From Pseudocercospora fijiensis CIRAD86 (lineage: Eukaryota; Ascomycota; Dothideomycetes; Mycosphaerellales; Mycosphaerellaceae), in assembly GCF_000340215.1 (NCBI RefSeq), contig NW_006921543.1, forward strand, positions 1,240,001-1,304,000: a DNA stretch of 64,000 nt, in the 5' to 3' direction. The position numbers and the translations under genes were made by a program. Of the stretch, positions 47,901-58,149 are shown one piece after another. Each line of letters begins with the position of its first letter. Positions within the stretch are counted from its first letter, which is position 1. A model generated the notes under the pieces. That model was not told the DNA's origin, ran no database searches, and saw only the letters and a program-made list of their open reading frames with translations.

Positions 47901-48695
47901 ATAGAATGCTGTATAAAGTTGAAATGGAATGCTATATAAATGTGTTTTTAGTGTCTTTAGTTTGTTTGGTTTGTTGTAATGTTGCTGTGCGAGAGAGTAG
48001 TGTGTTAGGCGGTTTCTCCTAGTGTTACCCCTAGGGTAGCATTAGGATTTAGCCTCCTAGGGGTCGCCTAACTACCTCTAGGAGCTTAGTTTAGTAGATT
48101 TTAGACAAAAGCCGCTCGGAGGGAGAGACTGCAATCTCTATTTATATCTAGATCCTAGAAACTAGCTCGTATCTCCTTTAGCTAGGCGGGGGGGCGGTAG
48201 CCTTCTTTTTCTAGTAGAAGGCTAAGTACTGTCTAAGCGAGGCTGCGAATCTAGGAACGCCCTACCCGATTAATAGGGGACTCCCCGGCTATCCGACCTG
48301 CAATCCGTATTTGCTATCAATTTGATAGTCTTAGCAAACTAAGTAAGGCCGATAGGTAATTAGTCTATCTCCTCCTTAGGCGGGGCTTATCTCGAGCAAG
48401 CGGTGCTAAATAGGTCTTCGACCCGGAGCCGAGTCCTTAGAAGCTAGCCATAGCTATAGACTAGGCCCTAAGCTATAATAGTCCTAAGGGTTTGTAGCTT
48501 TTCGGGGTTAAAGCGATGCCCTCGTTAAGAGGTTTCTCTACTTATCGTAATAGCCCCTTAAGATACTTCGGTATCGTCCGTATCGTAGGCTCTTATCGTG
48601 CCCTCGCTTTAGTTATAGCTATTCGTGCCTAGAGACTACCTTCAACATACCCGAACCTGTTAGATATAAAGAGATAGCCCTACCTTCGGCTCTAA
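47901..48695. other. Leader of the 12.5-kb element between 5' LTR and gag
   Basis: Roughly 800 bp without a reading frame, as expected for a retrotransposon leader with packaging and primer-binding functions. It carries one 25-nt palindrome copy (48020-48044). The primer-binding site should abut 48695, but no tRNA match could be assigned by eye. Confidence 0.6.
48020..48044. repeat. 25-nt palindrome, copy in the leader before gag
   Basis: Arms TAGTGTTACCCC and AGGGTAGCATTA around one base. It lies about 120 bp upstream of the gag frame. Confidence 0.8.
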
Positions 48696-48975
48696 TAAAG
48701 GACGGAAACCAAAACCACCACTACTACTAGCAGTAATAGTATAGGCTACCGAGGGTAACATAACCTATAGCAATATAGGCAGCTATGTTTAGCATAATAG
48801 GATAACAAGACGGTTGCTTAGGCTAATAACTAGAGCCCTGCAACATAGGCATTATAGAAGTGTGACATGAACAATGTGCTATACGAGGTTAGTGCTCTAT
48901 CTACAATATAGAAGGAGGCCTCTTATATAGGCTCAAAACTCAGCCTAGGTGTATAGAGCCGGTTACTAGCCAATA
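48696..48975 (-). repeat. LTR of the 12.5-kb element, right (5' LTR in sense)
   Basis: 280 bp, matching 36475-36754; GTAG follows at 48976-48979. Confidence 0.9.
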
Positions 48976-49222
48976 GTAGACAAAGAGGACTAGGAGAATA
49001 AAGAGTCGGAGCTTATATAGCGGCGACTACCCGCCGACGACGACCTAATAGTAATAGAAGGAGACGACTCGGAAATGAGCTAGTCTACGGCATCGACGTT
49101 AAGCGGACGTACGAAGCGTAAAGACGCCGGCGAATACTCGCGAATAAACGACCTAGGCTATAAGCTACGGGCAAGGCGACAGCGAGCAAAGAGCACATCC
49201 GACGTTAATACCTATAATAAGT
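48976..49222 (+). pseudogene. LINE ORF1, C-terminal part
   Basis: This resumes the LINE immediately after the LTR element's target duplication. The frame reads PADDDLIVIEGDDSEMS then LSGRTKRKDAGEYSRINDLG and a basic end RARRQRAKSTSDVNTYNK before TAA. No zinc knuckle remains on this side. Acidic then basic composition fits an ORF1 tail. Confidence 0.7.
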
Positions 49223-49229
49223 AACGATC

Positions 49230-50335
49230 CGGAATACCTAAATATTATATAGTATAATATAAGGAAGTTATACGGTACTATAGCGGAATTCCTATAAGAT
49301 AAGAACGTACTATAGTACGATATTATCGCCTTCTAGGAACCGTAGCTTAATCTACTTACTAGAATAGTATATAACCCGCTAAAGGATCGGTACTATACGG
49401 TACTACCGGAGGTAAGGAAGCCGAAGATCTACTAGCTTATCTCCCGCCGAATCCCGAAGGAGAAGTTAGAGCTCTAGGATTACGGGAGGTATAACTCCTC
49501 GCTTACTATTCGCCTACAAGATAGCACTCCTATTACTATCTATAATATATACAACCCGCTACCGAAAGCGCCTTATAATAAAACCTTCTAAGGGCTCCTA
49601 GAAAAGAGTGCACTACCTATACTTATTCGCGCGCTAGAAGTAACTAAGGCGAATAACTAGATCGTAATCGGTGATTTTAATCTCTATTACGAGAAATAGG
49701 CCGACCGAGTAGTCGGCGGTAGACACGCCGCGTCGAATATAGTATAGTTTAAGATAGCCTCCCGGTTTAGACTAGAACTATACCTAGAACTAGGAACGAT
49801 TATACGGCTACCGGACTCGATAGGGCAATAGGGAACTACTATCGACTTAGTATAGGGCACGGAGAGAATATAGGAGTAGATTATCGAATGTTAGACCTAG
49901 TCTCTACTCGATAAGCACTCCGACTACCTCCTAATCGCTATACTAGTTAAGTGTGCTATCCTAAGGGCGCCCTAGATAGAGAAACGATACTACCGCAAGA
50001 TAGACGAAGCGAAGTATATCGAAAGACTTAAGAAACTCCTACTAAGCCTATACCGGGTCCGACACTTAAGAGACCTTAACGATCTTACGGTATTAATCGC
50101 CTAAGCTATTAATTAGGCACTTGCCGAAACGATACTACTGCTTCGACTTAGCCCGAGGTCTCGACCTAGGTTTAGCGAAGAATGTTAAGAGACAATAGCT
50201 AACGTAAAGAGAGCTAAACGGCAATAGCTCGCCTCGGGAGTAGTAGAAGACCTAATAGCCTACTAGTAAGCAAAGCGGGCTAGGTATAAGGCGATCTTAC
50301 TCCTATCTCTACGGCAGACCTTTAGATAAAGAATT
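49230..50335 (+). pseudogene. LINE ORF2, apurinic-like endonuclease domain
   Basis: The frame contains NIRKLYGTIAEFL, DIIAF-EP-LN (family QEPWLN, the catalytic Glu), YTVLPEVRKPKIY, ITIYNIYNPLPKAP, and IVIGDFNLYYEK (49661-49690; GDFN carries the catalytic Asp/Asn, and the two Tyr replace His). GTTIDLV-GTERI and SDYLLIAI (SDH-type end motif) follow. The coding then runs into the basic linker AKRARYKAILLLSLRQTFR and stops matching LINE sequence at about 50335. The RT half lies at 61925. Confidence 0.88.
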
Positions 50336-51030
50336 GGCAGACGTGATAGTAGAGTCTTAGGGTTACTTAGGGCATAATAACCGAGCTTCCGAACAACTAA
50401 TCAAACACTATATACCCTAATTCTTCTCCTAAAGGTCTGCTAGCTTACCGCTTAGAATTAGTGCGGCTATAGAGGCTAGCATATCGATTATAATGCAATA
50501 TAACATTTACGACAATGCAACACCCGGAGATTGTAGCGCCGCTAATTGCGAGTATAGCGATCTAAAAATCATATTAGTGCGACATATATACGACATTTAG
50601 CACCAAATCTCGCGACGCTACTTTATATAGCTATCCGCCTACTAATACATACTAAAACACAACATTAGAAAATGATGATTGCGACACTTAGCGGAGCATC
50701 GGATAGCACTTAAGATCGATATTAAGTAAGGAAATAGGTGTCTGTAACTTCTCGTTATTAAGGTACTATCGCTATCGCGACGGGTACTAAATCGCACCTC
50801 GTAATATATAATATCTAATGCCTAGAGGTTCTAGGCCTGCTATTTTCAAACCATTTCCGTGCTTACAAGAACGCCGTAGGATGTTATAGTGCTAAGATAT
50901 AATTAATGAGCGGAGGCAAGTTAAAGCTAGCTAGATCTGTAGTCGCAAGTTAGTATTTCTTTAAGCAAAAGCACCGATATATATACTATTATTATAGGGA
51001 ACGATTGCTATAATAGTTGCGGTATATCCT
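50336..51030. other. No recognised gene at left end of insertion
   Basis: About 700 bp of TpA-rich DNA. No reading frame or domain is recognised. It may hold the decayed rest of the helicase fragment to its right. Confidence 0.4.
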
Positions 51031-51720
51031 ACTATTTAGTCGACCTAATTGAGCTAAGACTCTGCTATCTCCTTTACTACCTCCTTCTCTAGGCCGTTAA
51101 TAATCTTCTCGACCGCATTACTAACGGCATTGTCGAAGGCGGTAGCATCGCTAGACTTACGGAATAAAGAAGTCGTATTGACTTGCTCGTTACCTAAGCG
51201 GTCTAGCGGAACGATCTAGACACGGACGAGACTAGTTATAAGAGTGTATACCTAGTAGATAAGAGACTTCTCGGTATCGGTCCGCGCTACTAGCTTAATA
51301 TCGCGATCGCCGCTAAAGACAAGTTCTTAAACAATGCTAATCTAGATCTCCGTAACTTCTGTGTTCTTACCTAAGTCCTTTAGGAAGCGCTTTATAGCGT
51401 TCTCGACAATGTCGTACTTAATGTGCTTAGCATATAGATAGGCCTTTACCTAGACGACTAGCTCCTAGATCTCTTCGTATATTAGAGGCTCGAGAGGCTT
51501 AGCCTTAACCTTAGGGCTACGATTGAAGCCGTCGTAGGTAACCTAGACGGGCTCGCTAGACTGCTCGACTAGGTAGATATAGGCAATGCGGTTATAGATT
51601 AAGTCGGTATCTATCTCTTAGATATTAGACGCTATTTCGATATCGGTATCGGTTGTCGTACTATGTCGTATTGTATTCGGAGGGCGTATAAAGACAATTA
51701 AGTAGAGGTAATATCGCAAG
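51030..51720 (-). pseudogene. RecQ-like helicase fragment (motifs I and Ia)
   Basis: The minus-strand frame includes QISIVQELVFSGDRDIKLVA, ARTDTEKSLIYQVYTLIT (a mutated Walker A; family TGxGKS) and VQIVPLDRLGNEQV, the start of a RecQ/DEAD-type helicase core as in the full gene at 58150-61260. It then diverges into a helical stretch (NAVEKIINGLEKEVVKEIAE). No later motifs follow. It is probably a truncated paralogue or an element end. Confidence 0.55.
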
Positions 51721-52059
51721 ATCGATATAACTACGACGGGACGATTACTAGAAGAAGGGCGGTAACTATTAGTAGAAAGGCGGTAATTGCTAGTAGAAAG
51801 GCGGTAATAAATTAAGATTAATCTAGCTCGAATATGTGTCTTCCCGCTCGATAAGGGTCTATACGCTTATATGTACGACATTAACGCGACGCGCTTCGCG
51901 CTAATAAAATATAGGATCTACTTGTCTCTACCTCCGACCTTCTACCTACGGCCTTCTACTTCTATAATACTGCAACAATTCTCCGTATTGCTATACTATA
52001 CTAACACTTTACTAATAACAACTTCGCTATCGTCGACCGCCGAGGCTAAGATAGCTAAC

Positions 52060-55000
52060 AACTAGGAATTAAGCGGACTAAGCGAGCTCTTATCCGATAT
52101 AGTTTAAGTCCCTTAGGGCGCGCAAGTCTATATCTATAGTATATAGCTAGGCAACTAGCAAGACATTGGTAATTAAGAAGAAGAGGAAGAGTAGGGTACT
52201 AATAATAAAGAAGAAGAAGGTAATAAGGAAGACTAGGAAGACGAGGAAGACGAGGGAGATAATAACACCGAACTTCTAAGTTAGGGTTAACATCCCGAGC
52301 TACCTTCTAATATTAGCGAAGACGCTCGTGTTCGTTAAGCTATCTTCCTATCCGATAGCTAACACGATCTGTAGACCTCTAAGGATATAATCCGCAACCG
52401 GCCGACTCGATCTAACTAGCGCCTAACTAATAGGCCTTAGTGTTAGATCCTCGAGCTAGTCCCTCGCAAGTCCGAGCGGCAGTAAGGTAAGGTCGTCAAT
52501 TATGCGCCCTAAGAAGATAATAATAAGACCGACGATAAGGATACTAGCGAGGAGGAAGAAGAACTTAGCGAGAGTAAGCTATAGCGCGAGTTGCGGTCTA
52601 ATACGCTAGATAAGCACGATCGCACTAGGTAGATGCTAGAGCCTAGTAGTATCGAGGATATCGAGCAAGAAGAAGCCGACGAAGAAGGCCTAGTAGCTAG
52701 TATGTCTCCTAAGTAGAAGTACAAGGCTATTATATAGCAACTAAGATCCTTTACTATACTATTCGAGAAATTACTAGTAATGTAGGCGGGTACTCCTAGT
52801 ACTGCTACATACCGCAAGAATATAGAAACTATTTAGCGCGTATTCCCTAACGAAGGTCTAGTTAGCTCTATAGTCTTGCGTAATAAGCTGAAGGGCCTTA
52901 TTAGTAAGGACTTCTTCGATTCGTATAAGAGCGAGGAGGGCTTGTAGCCGCGCAATCTCTAGGATATAGCTTAAACAATCAAGACTCGTACGCTAACGTA
53001 GTTCAATCTACTAGATTCTAGCCTGCTACCTAATACTCGTAGAGAGTATAAGCAGTATACTATGTCGTTCGAAGATAAGCGTAGTATTGTCTAGAAGCGT
53101 GCTTGTACTATTATATACATCGTCGTGCATTCTATAGCAGCTAAGCGTTCGTCCTTCTTAACTAAGGCTCTTAGGCTATACCTAGTATATAGCGGTAGAG
53201 CGCCTATATATATTATCGACACCCTTAGTAATATAGGTATTACTAATAGGTACGACACTATCTAGAAACTTATTAAGAAGAACGCCAATTAGGCCCGTTA
53301 ATAGGTAAAGGTAATCGCTCTGCTTCCTACCTCGTAGATCGTATTCGATAACTTTAATCGATAAGAGAAGAAGCGGGACTAGGTTGTTAGGGATACTAAT
53401 AAGCAGATAGCAATAACAACCTCGTTTATTAGCACCTATAACGATATACCTAACGATAGCTTAATATAGGACATACTCGACCGTACTATACCTATACTAA
53501 TCGACAACATTATCGAAAACTGTAATAAGGACGGTAATACGGCTAAGGCTATCGCGATCTTCTAGATTTATAAGGCTATCGAGTCTGTTATTAGTAATAG
53601 ACCGTCTAAGAATATTAAGGCAGCAGGCCTAGAAGTACCCTCGTTCCCTAATATCGAGTCGTCCTTTAGGCCTATACCGGATAAGGTCTACTCGTAGCTA
53701 GTCTCTTTCAACGACGAGATCTCTACCTAGGGCTCTAAGCTCGTATATAATAATATCTTCCTAGATAACATAGGTATCCCTCGCGACTCGCTAGTATAGT
53801 TAAAGCGACTAATTATCTACGTTGGCGACTAGTTAACTATCGAGCGTACCTTAGCTATTCTGTTTAAGTACGTTAAGAATTCGGAGCTATACGAATAGCG
53901 CAAGTTTATATTGCTATCTCCTATATAGTTCTATATCTTTATAAATACCTATATAACCGTCTTCCGCACCTACTAGACCTATAATAAGGCAGGCGAGAGA
54001 CTCCTATTCTCTGCTTCAATCTAGTTAGATATTAACTTCTAGGGCCTAAAGGAGGTCGATCTAAAGAACTTTAAGTTCTTCCGAGGCTAGAGTACTATAG
54101 ATAAGTCTTTTAGGGCTCGAGTCTTTGCAATCGCTCGATAGTTACTCGAGAGCCGTAGCAAGATCGACTTTAATAAGGTAGACATAGAGAGAAACATTAC
54201 TAAGGTTAATGTTATAAAGGAGGCCTTTAACGACCTGCCTACTATAGAATACCTAGGTCTTCTCGAGAAGGTATACTAGCTTGCCTTTAGCTTAGAGGCA
54301 TAGGAAGGCGATTCAGCATCGGATCTAGATAATATAGACCCGGAAGCTAAGCTAGATAATGCCTTTACTAGTATATATCGTATGCTCTAGGAAATCTCGA
54401 TCTTTAAGCGAGTGCGATATGCCGTCCGTATATAGGATATCGGCTACCTCCGCTAGGTCGTCGGTCTATTAATTCCTTCCTTCTTCGGAGCAGGACAATC
54501 TAATTACGGTCGGCTTATAATCTACCTATATTAGTTGCTAAATAAAGGCGGATCTCCGGAGGTATAGAAGGCCGTACTATCGACTAGATACGTTAATCCT
54601 TCTAGTAAGAAGGGTAAGGCAGTTGCTTCTAATAAACAGCTTAAGTTATACAATTACGAGTACTTAGAGGACATTAAGCAGTTTAGCAATTCGACCTACG
54701 ACCTTACTACAACATTTAAGAAGGTCGCTAGCAACCGTAAAGCGACTCGAGTCTTAAAGAATATGTTTAAGGAGAATTCTAGTATTTAGCGTACTAGCTA
54801 CCGTACTAAGAAGGATAGTAGCTCGGATGTCTTTAATCGCGTAGACAAGATTTGTGTTAATAGCTTTGCAAAGTAGCAGACTAGTACTAAGTTTCCGCTC
54901 TCCGACGATATTTAGCTCCTTAGATTAGATATTATCTAGTCTAAGATCGACAACTTCAATAAGGCTAACTAGCGCTATAGTCGTAGCTTCGCTACCGTTA

Positions 55001-55224
55001 TCGAGCAGTTAGTAGCTTAGGAAGAGGTCGACGGAGACTACGGCCCTATCGAGGATATAGTACTAGATCTAGAGGCCGATACTAAGTAGGACGACCTTGC
55101 TAGCGCACAACGCCTATTCTATAAGATCGACGACTAAGCAATCGGTAGCGGTGTTAGTAGTAGATCTAGAGGCGGTCGCGGTTATACTACTACTACGTCT
55201 ATACTTAGTAGTAGTAAAGTATAA
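52060..55224 (+). pseudogene. DUF6589-like protein
   Basis: A long plus-strand frame (about 1,000 codons) with only RIP-type stops ends in TAA at 55222. It starts acidic and low-complexity (GAA-rich DNA at 52170-52260). The core reads LRNKLKGLISKDFFDSYK, SNIGITNRYDTIQKLIKK and RLIIYVGDQLTIERTLAILF. The GDQLT block, followed 20-30 residues later by SPIQFYIFINTYITVF (His/Met positions mutated), matches the pattern of DUF6589 proteins common in fungal repeats. The end is Ser/Arg/Gly-rich. DUF6589 function is unknown; a role as a transposition protein is only inference. It converges on the RecQ-like gene. Confidence 0.6.
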
Positions 55225-55266
55225 AGCATTAGTCTGTCGGTCGTTATATTTAGGTTGCAGAATCCT

Positions 55267-55372
55267 TACGAGAGCTAGTTAAGCTGCTTCTACGAGAGCT
55301 AGTTAAGCTATTTCTGCGAGAGCTAGCGTATACCTAGTTAAGCTGCTTCTACGAGTGCTAGCGTGTAACAAA
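55267..55372. repeat. 24-bp tandem repeat near DUF6589-like gene end
   Basis: Roughly four imperfect units containing ACGAGAGCTAGTTAAGCTGC, followed by a GCTAGT/GCTAGC hexamer stretch to about 55440. Confidence 0.8.
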
Positions 55373-55477
55373 CTAGCTATAGCCTATACTAGAATTAGCG
55401 CTAGTGCTAGTGCTAGCGCTAGAATTAGTACTAGAATTGGCATTTAATAAGGTCCTTCCTTACTACCCTTCTATTAT

Positions 55478-55672
55478 GTCCTTGTAAGCTCGCTAATTAT
55501 GTCCTTATAAGCTCGCTAGGCAGGCTCTTCTATCGTGTCCTTATAAGCTCGCTAGGTAGGCTCTTCTATCGTGTCCTTGTAAGCTCGCTAGGTAGGCTCT
55601 TCTATCGTGTCCTTATAAGCTCGCTAGGCAGGCTCTTCTATTATGTCCTTATAAGCTCGCTAGGCATGTTTG
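55478..55672. repeat. 36-bp tandem repeat
   Basis: Units beginning GTCCTTATAAGCTCGCTAGG start at 55501, 55537, 55573, 55609 and 55645, with a partial unit at 55478. The last part of this unit recurs inverted at about 57988-58050. Confidence 0.95.
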
Positions 55673-56058
55673 CCCTCGTAGTCGAGTATATTGCCTTAGC
55701 TGTTAACGCGCCTCGTAGTCTGTCTTATACAATAGTTAATAGTCGATAGTTAATAGTTAATAGTCGTAAAAATCGCATATAGGAGCTAGTCGAGAAGCGT
55801 AAATTCGAGGAAGCGACAAGGATACCGAGTCCCGCTAAGACCCCGGATTTAGTATAGTAGAGCGCTTAATTAGTAGGATTAACCGTTATAGCTGCTTCCT
55901 TCCGCGCATTTACAATACGACTTTTACGACTTTTACGATAGCATTACTAGTATAGCGAGATACGTCGATTTAGCGCGTTTCTAGCAAATAGCGCTAACAA
56001 AAGTGTCTAATACGATAACGACGGCCGCCTTAGGCACTAAGAACCGCCTCCGAAACCC

Positions 56059-56287
56059 GAGAAGTTACTAACACTAGCGAGAAGTTACTAGCGAGAAGTT
56101 ACTAGCGAGAAGTTACTAGCGAGAAGTTACTAGCGAGAAGTTACTAGCGAGAAGTTACTAGCGAGAAGTTACTAACACTAGCGAGAAGTTACTAACACTA
56201 GCGAGAAGTTACTAGCGAGACTAGCGAGACTAGCGAGACTAGCGAGACTAGCGAGACTAGCGAGACTAGCGAGACTAGCGAGACTAG
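56059..56287. repeat. 14-bp and 9-bp tandem arrays
   Basis: First a block of GCGAGAAGTTACTA units, some extended by ACACTA (to about 56214), then eight units of GCGAGACTA (56215-56287). The second block looks like a shortened derivative of the first. Confidence 0.95.
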
Positions 56288-57112
56288 CACTATACTTATT
56301 GCACCGTATGCTCTTATAGGCACTATAATATATACGGCAAGGATAGATACGTAGGGCGATAACATACATCGAGCGTAAGCACTCTTCGAGAAGCTACGAT
56401 AGCCCTCTTACGTTAACGCCCTCTATTGCTTAGACTCTCCTAGAACGATTATTCCGATAACTAGTTACTATACGAGGCAGAGAAGAACGAGTAGTAGCGT
56501 CCGGGGATCTAATTAACTAGCGGCACTAAGCGGCTATAGAAGTATACACTCCGAAGCATACTAGAATTATATATAGCCTATATACTACGCGTAATACGTA
56601 ACAATCAACGTATTCCATTACCAACTATAGCACGTATAACCGAAGACAAGGTATATAGGACGGGACTTATTAAGCGAAACACAATAGCGATTGCTAAAGC
56701 GACATATATTAGTTCCTAGACAACAATAGCATATAACCGCGCCCTTAGTGTTAGAGACACTATAAGAAAAGGGTTATCGAGCGCGTTGCAGTCGTATAGC
56801 AATATTAATGCGCTTACTAGAAGAGGAGGCGCACTATAGTCGGATAATAGTCTTAATACGCTCGGTTCGGATCGGTGCGCACTATAGTCGAATAGCAGTC
56901 TTAATGCGCAAAGGGCTGTAGTCGTATAGTAGTGCTATAGTCGTATAGCAGTAAAGACTAAGACTAAGACTAAGCGCCTTCGGGCTTAAGTATACTAGAG
57001 GCCCTTATATACTAAGGTTATTATAACTAATAGTCCTAACGAAGGCGTTACGCCGACTTAACTAGATACGTTCTCGAGAGCTATTATCCTATAAAGAATC
57101 CGAACGTAGGAA

Positions 57113-57383
57113 GCCTATAGCCGCTACTTAAGGTATACCTTACTAAAGAGTTTTTACCGAGTTAGGCCTAGCCGCTACTTAAGGTGTACCTTACTAAAGA
57201 GTTTTTACCGAGTTAGGCCTATAGCAATGCTACGAACCTATTAACCTACTTAGTCTATTAACCTACTTAGTAGGAGAGTCGCTATCGAGCCGCTACTTAA
57301 GGTATACCTTACTAAAGAGTTTTTACCGAGTTAGACCGTTAGCCGCATTATAGGTATACCTTACTAAAGAGTTTTTACCTCCG
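57113..57383. repeat. Degenerate repeat of about 51 bp, four copies
   Basis: Copies contain AGCCGCTACTTAAGGTATAC then CTTACTAAAGAGTTTTTACC. The first two are adjacent, the third follows a 70-bp insertion, and the fourth is shortened. Confidence 0.85.
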
Positions 57384-58149
57384 CTAATCTATCTAAGACC
57401 TCTATAGTTTGCACTAAGACTGCGATGTTCTAATAACAACTATACTCTTTCGGTTAAATGCGCAGTCGGCGCCCGCTAAAGCTATAGAAAACAACCTACT
57501 CGCTAGGAGAGTCGCCTTCGTAACGTCTTGCTCGGCAAAGCCTATCGGAGACCTTAAAAGAAGGACTAAACAAACTACCTGCCGAGGAACCTTAACTATT
57601 AGATAAGCGGCTCTATCGGTAGCAAGCCGCAGAACTAGTAAGGAATAGTGTTAATCGCTATAGAGCTACCTATATGCGATAAAGAGGTATCGACACTATT
57701 ACATACGCCGATAGCTAGTATATTGCTAGGGGTGTTAGTATATTAGTATGTATATATATAGAAGAAGAAGAAGACGAAGAAGAAGAAAGCGGAGGTCGAT
57801 ATACGCCGCGTAGGTAAGGTTTGCCTCTACTAATAGCAATGCGCTATTGTAACAATAGTAAGGCAATAATAACGGCTATTACCGCAAGGGCGAGGAACTA
57901 TACTATAGTGCCTAAGGCTACGACAAGTCGGCCTCCTTAGGCGCGGCAACAGCTAAGGCAATGTGCTCGAAAGCAAGCCCGCTTAGTAAGCTTATAAGGA
58001 CATAATAGAAGGGTAGTAAAGAGCCTGCTTAGCGAGCTTATAAGGATATAATAGAAGACAGCAATAGAACAAACAAACTCGCATAGGCATCGATTCTAAG
58101 AATCCTTCTATATCCTTAATCTAGCTATTATCCCGGACCCTTCAACCCC

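Larger units (their letters stand above)
36475..48975 (-). mobile_element. 12.5-kb LTR retrotransposon with three ORFs
   Basis: Two 280-bp LTRs (36475-36754 and 48696-48975) are flanked by GTAG (36471-36474 and 48976-48979). The purine tract GAAGAAAGGGAGGGA (36755-36769, minus strand) abuts the left LTR, so the element reads on the minus strand. In sense order: 5' LTR, gag-protease (about 47.9-44.6 kb), RT-RNase H-integrase (about 44.5-40.9 kb), a third ORF (39.71-36.95 kb), 3' LTR. A 25-nt palindrome occurs in each inter-ORF space. The element interrupts LINE ORF1. An N gap covers 350 bases of the gag-protease part. Confidence 0.88.
55225..58149. other. Repeat-filled spacer between convergent genes
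   Basis: About 2.9 kb without a protein I can support. It is dominated by short tandem repeats (24, 36, 14 and 9 bp, and about 51 bp) and an inverted pair at its two ends. The repeats are listed separately. Confidence 0.6.

Noticed and set aside
56059..56287. CRISPR-like array
   Set aside because: Units are contiguous tandem repeats without unique spacers, in a eukaryotic context.
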